Assembly (NCBI RefSeq): GCF_900156735.1
Contig: NZ_FTOL01000005.1
Coordinates: 124,001 to 188,000 of the forward strand
DNA: 64,000 nt
Reading direction: 5' to 3'
DNA from: Chryseobacterium ureilyticum
Lineage (GTDB): Bacteria > Bacteroidota > Bacteroidia > Flavobacteriales > Weeksellaceae
The first letter of the stretch is position 1; the number at the start of each line of letters is the position of its first letter. The notes beneath the pieces are model-generated. The model was not told the DNA's origin, made no database searches, and worked only from the letters and a program-made list of their open reading frames with translations. This document shows, in pieces, positions 56,927 through 64,000 of the stretch. The translations under genes were made by a program, and so were the position numbers.

Positions 56927-57093
56927 AATATTTACATATAAACAATTGATTTACATTAATATATGATTATTTTTCAAACGATTGGATATTGTATTTTTTA
57001 GAAAAATTGAAAAGTAGAAAATATTACAAGCTGTAGTTTTGGACCAGAATTTAGTAAAAAAAGAGTCATTTAAAGAGACAGGAAGAATAGCAA

Positions 57094-58782
57094 ATGCAGG
57101 ATAATATGTTAAATAAATATTCAAAAACATTCACACAAAATAGTGAACAGCCAGCCGCAAAAGCAATGTTATACGGGATTGGCTTTACAGAAGAAGATAT
57201 GCACAAGGCACAGATCGGGATCGCAAGTATGGGATATGATGGAAATACCTGCAATATGCACCTCAACGATCTTGCTAAAGTTGTAAAAAAAGGAACATGG
57301 GATCATGGGCTTGCTGGATTAATTTTTAATACCATCGGAGTCAGTGACGGGATGAGCAACGGTACAGATGGAATGCGTTATTCACTCGTAAGCCGTGATG
57401 TAATTGCAGACAGTATTGAAGCTATTTGTGGAGCACAGTATTATGACGGGCTTATTGCTTTACCAGGTTGTGACAAGAATATGCCGGGAACCATTATCGC
57501 AATGGGAAGATTAAACAGACCTTCATTGATGGTATACGGCGGAACGATTGCTCCTGGATGTTATAAAGGAGAAACTTTGAATATTGTCTCTGCTTTTGAA
57601 GCTTTAGGGAAAAAGATAGCAGGCGAAATCTCTGAAGAGGATTTTGATGGAGTAGTGAAAAATTCCTGTCCCGGAGCAGGAGCATGTGGCGGAATGTACA
57701 CAGCAAATACCATGGCATCAGCAATAGAAGCGCTGGGAATGAGTCTTCCTTATTCATCATCCAATCCAGCTTTAAGCAAAGACAAACAAAATGAATGTCT
57801 GGAAGCAGGAAAATACCTGAAGATACTCCTTGAAAAAGACATAAAACCATCGGATATCATGACCCGAAAAGCTTTTGAGAATGCACTTCGGCTGATTGTA
57901 GTTTTAGGTGGAAGTACCAATGCAGTTCTGCATTTTATAGCAATGGCTAAGAGTATTGATGTACCATTGACTCAGGATGATTTCCAAAAAATGAGCGATT
58001 GTACACCTGTATTGGCAGACCTTAAACCCAGTGGTAAATACCTCATGCAGGATTTACATGAGCACGGAGGAACACCTGCTGTCATGAAATATCTACTGAA
58101 ACACGGATTGTTACATGGAGACTGCTTAACAGTTACAGGAAAAACATTAGCCGAAAACTTAGAAAATGTTCCGGAATTGGATTTTGATACTCAGAAAATT
58201 ATAAAACCATTATCAAACCCCGTGAAACCTACCGGACATCTCAGAATTCTATATGGAAACCTTGCTGAAAAAGGAAGTGTGGCAAAAATAACAGGAAAGG
58301 AAGGCGAAAGATTTTTAGGGAAAGCCCGTGTATTTGATGGCGAAAAGAATCTGATCAAAGGCATTGAAGATGGAACGGTACAGCAAGGTGATGTAATTGT
58401 GATTCGTAATGAAGGACCGAAAGGAGCTCCGGGAATGCCGGAAATGCTGAAACCTACAAGTGCTTTGATCGGAGCCGGATTGGGAAGCAGTGTTGCTTTG
58501 ATTACAGATGGCAGATTCAGTGGCGGAACTCACGGTTTTGTAGTTGGGCATATCACCCCGGAAGCTCATGAAGGCGGGTTGATTGCTTTTGTGGAAGATA
58601 ATGATCTGATTGAAATAGACGCGGTAAACAATACAATACAGCTCAAAGTTTCAGAAGAAGAAATTGAAAGAAGAAAACAAGGCTGGAAAAAACCGGACCT
58701 GAAAGTAAAGAAAGGCTTACTCTATAAATATGCATTAACTGTATCATCAGCGGCAGAAGGTTGTGTAACGGACGAAATTTAA
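57094..58782 (+). CDS. ilvD: Dihydroxy-acid dehydratase
   Basis: A 562-aa iron-sulfur enzyme converting dihydroxy-acids to 2-oxo acids. Cluster and catalytic segments: [54 protein letters not shown], and the C-terminal [17 protein letters not shown]. The ATG used gives [13 protein letters not shown]; the second ATG at 57106 (MLNKYSK) is equally plausible and closer to the family N terminus. A 167-bp gap separates it from ilvE, but the strand and pathway indicate the same operon. Confidence 0.95.
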   Translation: MQDNMLNKYSKTFTQNSEQPAAKAMLYGIGFTEEDMHKAQIGIASMGYDGNTCNMHLNDLAKVVKKGTWDHGLAGLIFNTIGVSDGMSNGTDGMRYSLVSRDVIADSIEAICGAQYYDGLIALPGCDKNMPGTIIAMGRLNRPSLMVYGGTIAPGCYKGETLNIVSAFEALGKKIAGEISEEDFDGVVKNSCPGAGACGGMYTANTMASAIEALGMSLPYSSSNPALSKDKQNECLEAGKYLKILLEKDIKPSDIMTRKAFENALRLIVVLGGSTNAVLHFIAMAKSIDVPLTQDDFQKMSDCTPVLADLKPSGKYLMQDLHEHGGTPAVMKYLLKHGLLHGDCLTVTGKTLAENLENVPELDFDTQKIIKPLSNPVKPTGHLRILYGNLAEKGSVAKITGKEGERFLGKARVFDGEKNLIKGIEDGTVQQGDVIVIRNEGPKGAPGMPEMLKPTSALIGAGLGSSVALITDGRFSGGTHGFVVGHITPEAHEGGLIAFVEDNDLIEIDAVNNTIQLKVSEEEIERRKQGWKKPDLKVKKGLLYKYALTVSSAAEGCVTDEI

Positions 58783-58793
58783 AATAAAACATC

Positions 58794-60518
58794 ATGAAGA
58801 ATTTAAACCTATCTACAGAAACAGAACTGAGCGGAAGCCGGATTATTCTTGAAGCATTTCTTCAGGAAGGAGTGAAAACCGTTTTCGGGTATCCGGGAGG
58901 TGCTATTATTCCTATCTATGATGCGCTTTACGATTATAAAGATCAATTGGAGCATATTCTTGTTCGTCATGAGCAGGCTGCGGTACACGCTGCACAAGGA
59001 TTAGCAAGAGTTTCAGGTGAAGTAGGTGTCGTAATGGCTACCAGTGGTCCCGGTGCAACGAATCTTGTGACAGGGTTAGCTGATGCTTTGCTGGATAATA
59101 CCCCTCTTGTATGCATTACAGGACAGGTTTTTGAACATCTTTTAGGTACAGATGCATTTCAGGAAATTGATGTGATGAATATTACCAGCCCTGTTACCAA
59201 ATGGAATTATCAGGTGACCGATGCCAATGAACTTCCTGAAGTTTTAGCCAAAGCTTTTTATATCGCAAAATCAGGACGTCCGGGACCGGTGCTTATTGAT
59301 GTGACTAAAAATGCTCAATTACAGAAAGTTTCATACAAAGGATATACTCGCTGTCATTCCTTAAGAAGCTATAAACCTGATCCGGTTCCATCTATGGAAA
59401 ATATTGAAAAGGCAGCAGATTTGATCAACCATGCAGAACGTCCGTTCATTATTGCAGGACAGGGAATTATGCTTGGAAAGGCAGAAAAAGAATTCTTACA
59501 GTTTGCAGAAAAATCAGGAATTCCTGTTGCATGGACGGTTTTAGGAATGGGAGCTGTTCCAACCCATCATTCACAGGCGGTAGGAATGGTAGGAATGCAT
59601 GGAAATTACGGTCCGAATATTCTTACCAATCAATGTGATGTGCTTATTGCAGTTGGGATGCGCTTTGATGACCGTGTTACAGGAAGATTGGACCAATATG
59701 CGAAACAGGCAAAGATCATCCACTTTGATATTGATAAAGCAGAAATCAATAAAAATGTAAAAGCAGATGTCCCAGTTCTTGGAAACTGTAAAGAAACACT
59801 ACCACTTATTACGGCTTTAATACAGGAAAAAGAACATGCAGACTGGCTTCAAAAGTTCAAAGACTGCCTGGAAATAGAAAGCATAAACCTGATCAATGAA
59901 GAACTGTATCCCACAGAAGGAGAGATCACCATGGGAGAAGTTATCAGATGCCTTAATGAAATGACAAAAGGAGAAGCTGTTATCGTTACAGATGTCGGAC
60001 AGCATCAGATGGTAACTTGTCGCTATTCAAGTTTTAAAAACTCTCGGACCAATATTACCAGTGGCGGATTGGGAACGATGGGTTTCTGTCTTCCGGCAGC
60101 AATAGGCGCCACTTATTCAGATCATCATCTTCCTGTGGTTGCTGTCATGGGAGACGGCGGAGCACAAATGAATATTCAGGAGTTGGGAACGATCATGCAA
60201 TATCATCCGAAGGTTAAAATTTTAATTCTTAATAACAGCTATCTGGGAATGGTAAGACAGTGGCAGGAACTTTTTCATGAAGAAAGATATTCCTCAGTGG
60301 ATATTCAAAGTCCGGAATTTGTAAAAGTAGCAGAAGGATATCATATCGCAGGAAGGAAAGTAACCCAGAGAGAGGATTTAAAAGACGCTCTTCTTGAAAT
60401 GCTTGAACATGATGAAGCTTTTCTGCTTGAAGTAATGACAGGTAAAAAACACAATGTGTTTCCGATGATCCCCCAAGGGAAAAGTGTTTCAGAAGTTGTA
60501 TTGAATGACAAACCGTAA
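58794..60518 (+). CDS. ilvB: Acetolactate synthase, large (catalytic) subunit
   Basis: A 574-aa thiamine-diphosphate enzyme condensing pyruvate with pyruvate or 2-oxobutyrate. FGYPGGAIIPIYDALYD and the catalytic Glu in LVRHEQAAVHAAQG lie in the N-terminal domain, the FAD-binding domain is in the middle (VLGMGAVPTHH, GMRFDDRVTGR), and the C-terminal TPP motif is MGDGGAQMNIQELGTIMQYHPKVKILILNNSY. It starts 11 bp after ilvD and precedes the small subunit. Confidence 0.95.
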   Translation: MKNLNLSTETELSGSRIILEAFLQEGVKTVFGYPGGAIIPIYDALYDYKDQLEHILVRHEQAAVHAAQGLARVSGEVGVVMATSGPGATNLVTGLADALLDNTPLVCITGQVFEHLLGTDAFQEIDVMNITSPVTKWNYQVTDANELPEVLAKAFYIAKSGRPGPVLIDVTKNAQLQKVSYKGYTRCHSLRSYKPDPVPSMENIEKAADLINHAERPFIIAGQGIMLGKAEKEFLQFAEKSGIPVAWTVLGMGAVPTHHSQAVGMVGMHGNYGPNILTNQCDVLIAVGMRFDDRVTGRLDQYAKQAKIIHFDIDKAEINKNVKADVPVLGNCKETLPLITALIQEKEHADWLQKFKDCLEIESINLINEELYPTEGEITMGEVIRCLNEMTKGEAVIVTDVGQHQMVTCRYSSFKNSRTNITSGGLGTMGFCLPAAIGATYSDHHLPVVAVMGDGGAQMNIQELGTIMQYHPKVKILILNNSYLGMVRQWQELFHEERYSSVDIQSPEFVKVAEGYHIAGRKVTQREDLKDALLEMLEHDEAFLLEVMTGKKHNVFPMIPQGKSVSEVVLNDKP

Positions 60519-60530
60519 AATAAATAGAAA

Positions 60531-60812
60531 ATGAAAACAGAAAATAAAGAATATACCATAACAGCCTATACAGAAGATTGTTTGGGATTGATGAGCAGAA
60601 TCAATGCTATCTTCTCAAGACGGAGGATTTCCATGACTCATTTTAATATGGGACCTTCAGAAACAGAGAATATAAAAAAGTTTGTGATTACGATCAGAGA
60701 AACAGAAGAATCGGTTCAGAAAATTACCAGACAAATGGAAAAACAGGTAGATGTACTGGAAGTACATTATCATAAAAACCCATATCTCACAGCAATAGAA
60801 TATGCGAGCTAA
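60531..60812 (+). CDS. ilvN: Acetolactate synthase, small (regulatory) subunit
   Basis: A 93-aa ACT-domain protein (YTITAYTEDCLGLMSRINAIFSRRRISMTHFNMGP), short compared with the 160-aa form and similar to the single-ACT IlvN/IlvM type. It binds the large subunit and confers valine feedback, judging from family knowledge. It lies 12 bp after ilvB. Confidence 0.9.
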   Translation: MKTENKEYTITAYTEDCLGLMSRINAIFSRRRISMTHFNMGPSETENIKKFVITIRETEESVQKITRQMEKQVDVLEVHYHKNPYLTAIEYAS

Positions 60813-60888
60813 TAAAATAAAAAGCTTTTGTGATAAAAGATAAAGTGGTTAAAATTTAAAAATCAAACAACAAATAAAATCAAAAAAA

Positions 60889-61935
60889 ATGGCAAAATTG
60901 AATTTTGGAGGAGTAGAGGAAAACGTAGTAACAAGAGAAGAATTTCCGTTAAATAAAGCTCAGGAAGTATTAAAAGATGAGATTGTAGCAGTAATTGGCT
61001 ATGGAGTACAGGGACCAGGGCAGGCATTGAATCAGAAAGATAATGGAATTAATGTGATTGTAGGGCAGAGAAAAAAATCTAAATCATGGGATAAAGCTGT
61101 AGCAGACGGATTTGTACCTGGGGAAACATTATTTGAAATAGAAGAAGCATTAGAGAAAGGAACGATAATCTGTTATTTGTTAAGTGATGCTGCACAAATA
61201 GAATACTGGCCTAAAGTAAAGCAAAATCTTACTCCTGGAAAAGCTTTGTATTTCTCTCATGGATTTGGAATTACCTTTAATGAACGTACAGGAATTGTTC
61301 CGCCGGCAGATGTAGATGTTTTTCTTGTTGCTCCTAAAGGTTCAGGAACTTCATTAAGAAGAATGTTCCTTCAAGACAGAGGATTGAACAGTAGTTTTGC
61401 CGTTTATCAGGACGCCACAGGAAAGGCTAGAGATAGAGTGACAGCGTTGGGAATTGCCATTGGAAGCGGCTATTTATTCGAAACAGACTTTAAAAAAGAA
61501 GTATATAGTGATCTTGCAGGAGAAAGAGGAACTTTGATGGGAGCTGTTCAGGGGATATTTGCTGCGCAATATGATGTATTAAGAAAAAATGGACACAGCC
61601 CGTCTGAAGCATTTAATGAAACAGTAGAAGAATTGACCCAATCATTAATGCCATTAGTAGCTGAAAACGGAATGGACTGGATGTATGCCAATTGTAGTAC
61701 AACCGCTCAAAGAGGTGCCTTAGACTGGTGGAAACGTTTCAGAGATGCTACTTCTCCTTTGTTTGAAGAACTTTATGAAAATGTTGCTAAAGGAAATGAG
61801 GCACAAAGATCCATCGACAGCAACAGTAAGCCTGACTACAGAGAAAAACTGGAGGTAGAACTTACAGAATTAAGAGAAAGTGAAATGTGGAAAGCAGGAA
61901 AAACGGTACGCAGCCTGAGACCAGAGAACAATTAA
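60889..61935 (+). CDS. ilvC: Ketol-acid reductoisomerase
   Basis: A 348-aa NAD(P)H enzyme of branched-chain synthesis. The nucleotide loop is AVIGYGVQGPGQALN with a basic QRKKSKSWDKA that favours NADPH. FSHGFGITF, VAPKGSGTSLRRMF and the magnesium-binding DLAGERGTLMGAV follow. It is of the short class I type. The 76-bp gap upstream contains no terminator, so it remains in the operon. Confidence 0.93.
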   Translation: MAKLNFGGVEENVVTREEFPLNKAQEVLKDEIVAVIGYGVQGPGQALNQKDNGINVIVGQRKKSKSWDKAVADGFVPGETLFEIEEALEKGTIICYLLSDAAQIEYWPKVKQNLTPGKALYFSHGFGITFNERTGIVPPADVDVFLVAPKGSGTSLRRMFLQDRGLNSSFAVYQDATGKARDRVTALGIAIGSGYLFETDFKKEVYSDLAGERGTLMGAVQGIFAAQYDVLRKNGHSPSEAFNETVEELTQSLMPLVAENGMDWMYANCSTTAQRGALDWWKRFRDATSPLFEELYENVAKGNEAQRSIDSNSKPDYREKLEVELTELRESEMWKAGKTVRSLRPENN

Positions 61936-61948
61936 TACAAAATGTAAA

Positions 61949-63211
61949 ATGAAGACGGGAGAAACATATCTATCCATGTTGGATACTATTTATAAAGCAG
62001 CAGAAAGACTAGAAAATGTCTGTGTTAAAACTCCTTTGGCAATTAATAATAATCTGTCAACGGTTTATAATGCGAAAGTACACTTCAAAAGAGAAGACCT
62101 TCAAAGGGTAAGATCTTATAAAATTCGTGGGGCATACAATAAAATGGCAACGATGTCGAAGGAAGAGCTTTCCAGAGGAATTGTTTGTGCCAGTGCAGGA
62201 AATCATGCCCAAGGGGTTGCTTTTGCGTGCAATACCATGAAGATTAAAGGAACTATTTTCATGCCTTTGCCTACGCCGGGACAAAAACTGGAACAGGTAA
62301 AAATGTTCGGTGGAGATTATATTGATATTGTTTTGCATGGAGATACTTTTGACGAAGCTAAAGATGCTGCGATGAGGTTTTGCAACGAGCAGAACGGAAT
62401 GTTTATCCATCCTTTTGATGATCCCGCAATTATAGAAGGACAAGCTACGACAGCATTGGAAATCCTTGAACAGGCTGGTGAACCTATTGATTATCTTTTT
62501 GTACCAATAGGCGGCGGTGGATTGGCTGCAGGTGTCTGTACTGTTTTTAAAGAGTTATCTCCCCAAACCAAAATTATTGGAGTAGAACCTTCAGCAGCTG
62601 CAAGTATGAAAAAGGCATTGGAAGTAGGAAAACCTGTTCATCTTGAAAAGATCAGTCGTTTTGTAGATGGTGCAGCCGTACAGCAAGTGGGAAATCATAC
62701 TTTTGAAATTTGTAAAGATATTTTGCATGACATGGCAGTAGTAGAAGAGGGGCTTGTATGTGAGACTATCCTTTCATTATATAATAAAGATGCCATTGTT
62801 GTAGAACCGGCTGGTGCACTTTCTGTCGCTGTGCTGGAAAAATATAAAGAGCAGATAGAGGGAAAAAATGTAGTCTGCATCATCAGTGGAAGTAATAATG
62901 ATATTACGAGAATGGAGGAGATCAAAGAAAAGGCTTTGCTCTATGCCAACTTAAAACATTATTTTCTGGTAAGGTTTCCGCAGCGTCCCGGAGCTTTAAA
63001 AAGCTTTGTTATGGATGTGTTGGGGCGTAATGATGATATTACTTTTTTTGAATACACCCAGAAAAATTCAAAAGAAAAGGGAATAGCAGTTGTAGGAATT
63101 GCTTTAAAACAAAAAGAAGATTTTACACCCTTGATGGATAAAATGAAGAAGTATGATTTCTTTGTCAATTACTTAAACAATGATCCTTCTTTGATGAATT
63201 TGCTGATCTAA
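61949..63211 (+). CDS. ilvA: Threonine ammonia-lyase (threonine deaminase)
   Basis: A 420-aa PLP enzyme making 2-oxobutyrate for isoleucine. The PLP lysine is in VRSYKIRGAYNKMA; the phosphate loop is PIGGGGLAAGV, with SAGNHAQGVAFACN before it. The C-terminal ~90 residues form one regulatory ACT-like domain (KHYFLVRFPQRPGALKSFV), shorter than the two-domain form. It is the last gene of the ilv operon; no terminator of its own is clear before the downstream repeat. Feedback by isoleucine is expected. Confidence 0.93.
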   Translation: MKTGETYLSMLDTIYKAAERLENVCVKTPLAINNNLSTVYNAKVHFKREDLQRVRSYKIRGAYNKMATMSKEELSRGIVCASAGNHAQGVAFACNTMKIKGTIFMPLPTPGQKLEQVKMFGGDYIDIVLHGDTFDEAKDAAMRFCNEQNGMFIHPFDDPAIIEGQATTALEILEQAGEPIDYLFVPIGGGGLAAGVCTVFKELSPQTKIIGVEPSAAASMKKALEVGKPVHLEKISRFVDGAAVQQVGNHTFEICKDILHDMAVVEEGLVCETILSLYNKDAIVVEPAGALSVAVLEKYKEQIEGKNVVCIISGSNNDITRMEEIKEKALLYANLKHYFLVRFPQRPGALKSFVMDVLGRNDDITFFEYTQKNSKEKGIAVVGIALKQKEDFTPLMDKMKKYDFFVNYLNNDPSLMNLLI

Positions 63212-63237
63212 TTAGAAATACACCCACATTTTTACTA

Positions 63238-63434
63238 GCCACGAATACACGAATAAAATTATGGATGTTATTAATCTATGTGGTTTAAAAAATAAGATTC
63301 TGTAGCTAGAAAGATGAAGTTTTAAATGGTTTATATGCTTTAAGTTTGGTATAAAAGCTAACACTATGTTGATTTTCATTTATGTAAGAAGAAAAATGAT
63401 CCTATTCAACTAAAAATATTCGTGCATTCGTGGC
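63238..63434. repeat. 197-bp element with 18-bp inverted ends
   Basis: The left arm GCCACGAATACACGAATA (63238-63255) and right arm (63417-63434) are inverted repeats with one mismatch. The interior includes ATAAAAGCTAACA (63351-63363), exactly as in the element at 21.7 kb. It is non-coding and fills most of the gap between ilvA and the peptidase. Confidence 0.7.
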
Positions 63435-63439
63435 ATTAT

Positions 63440-63474
63440 AAAAAAACTCCGGCTCACATTCGTGAGCCGGAGTT
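63440..63474 (-). terminator. Terminator of the M28 peptidase
   Basis: AACTCCGGCTCAC / GTGAGCCGGAGTT, a 13-bp stem with a 4-nt loop (63445-63474), followed on the minus strand by a U6 run just past the stop at 63481. It may also stop ilvA transcription. Confidence 0.92.
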
Positions 63475-63480
63475 AGTAGT

Positions 63481-64000
63481 TTATCTTTCAAGCGTAAAAT
63501 TCGAAATCACTTTCGGACGTTCAGTCTCGTTAGCAACTTTCCAGGATGTTCTGTACATCCATTCTGTCATTTTATACAGCTTTTTATAGTTGATGTTTTC
63601 AGATTCATCTTGTGGTGTATGATATTGGTCGTGTAGTACGCTGGTGAAAAATATTGCTGGAATTCCAACTTTAGCATACGGAAGATGATCACTTCTGAAA
63701 TAGAAATATTCAGCATGCTGTGGAGAATCCCAATCTTTCAGATACTTGAATTTTGTACTTTCATTATTAGCATCTTCAGCCATTTTTACCAATTCTTCAG
63801 AATTCTTATGAGGAGCGTTTCCACCTAATAAAGCGGCTTCATTATTATCATTTCTTCCGATCATATCTCCATTCAGGACAGCTACAATATTCTCTTTCGG
63901 TACTACAGGATGAGCGGCATGCCATCTTGATCCCAGTAAACCTCTTTCTTCAGCACCATGGAAGACAAACAGAATACTTCTCTTTGAAGGTTGTTTTTTG
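63481..64000 (-). CDS. M28-family zinc peptidase, C-terminal part (runs off window)
   Basis: Only the C-terminal 172 codons are present. They contain ILFVFHGAEERGLLGSRW with the catalytic and metal glutamates, NGDMIGRND with a metal aspartate, and HDQYHTPQDESENINY with a metal histidine, all standard for M28 aminopeptidases. It is likely exported, but the N terminus is outside the window. A strong terminator follows. Confidence 0.92.
   Translation of the reverse strand, partial: KKQPSKRSILFVFHGAEERGLLGSRWHAAHPVVPKENIVAVLNGDMIGRNDNNEAALLGGNAPHKNSEELVKMAEDANNESTKFKYLKDWDSPQHAEYFYFRSDHLPYAKVGIPAIFFTSVLHDQYHTPQDESENINYKKLYKMTEWMYRTSWKVANETERPKVISNFTLER

Overview
The window is low-GC and reads as the chromosome of a flavobacterium in the Weeksellaceae, most likely Chryseobacterium. 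This rests on Bacteroidetes-type promoters (TTG/TTTG, about 19 nt, TAnnTTTG), a type IX secretion sorting tail, DUF1501/DUF1800 and BT_3928/DUF1599 gene pairs, a TonB-plug outer-membrane protein and lack of strong Shine-Dalgarno sequences. The species cannot be settled from the sequence alone.

Layout. 1-6.1 kb: edge of a TonB-type receptor with a MarR regulator, an ABC ATPase plus permease/M1-peptidase fusion interrupted by one in-frame stop, and an XRE/DUF2975 pair. 6.3-10.1 kb: TfoX-like protein, two minimal nucleotidyltransferases (GSRAxG...DxDxR) and an ATP-grasp protein. 10.3-12.6 kb: cobT-cobS-cobC for the lower cobalamin loop. 12.6-18.6 kb: an RNA-repair-like locus on the minus strand, rtcB - tRNA-like RNA - three structured hairpins - an unrecognised 587-aa gene, with HopJ-like and WYL genes divergent. 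18.9-31.2 kb: DUF1501/DUF1800, envelope proteins, glucokinase-like protein, two YceI paralogues, hydrolase, sdaA, a serine hydrolase operon and a secreted protein. 31.3-38.8 kb: tyrA with a Tyr-codon leader, then small lipoprotein genes of which at least two and perhaps three are disrupted. 38.9-48.4 kb: antiporter, LytTR two-component pair, ald, tsaE, dnaG, clpP. 48.6-55.7 kb: a B12-riboswitch-controlled secreted protein, phytase-like lipoprotein, tpiA and folP neighbourhoods. 55.7-63.2 kb: ilvE-D-B-N-C-A behind two tandem attenuators. An M28 peptidase runs off the right edge.

The most unusual element is at 14.9-16.7 kb. Between rtcB and the 587-aa gene lies a tRNA fold complete in its D, T and anticodon stems but carrying a 45-nt anticodon loop. 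Part of that loop is a copy of a 20-nt motif which recurs in three downstream hairpins whose stems show compensatory changes. An intervening sequence in a tRNA beside the RNA ligase that joins tRNA halves suggests a substrate, sensor or decoy RNA; the function is inference.

A second theme is attenuation. tyrA has a leader peptide with three consecutive Tyr codons, and the ilv operon has two Ile/Val-rich leader peptides, each followed by an intrinsic terminator. The tyrA leader, first ilv leader and dnaG all start 4 nt after a -7 box, which predicts leaderless or nearly leaderless transcripts.
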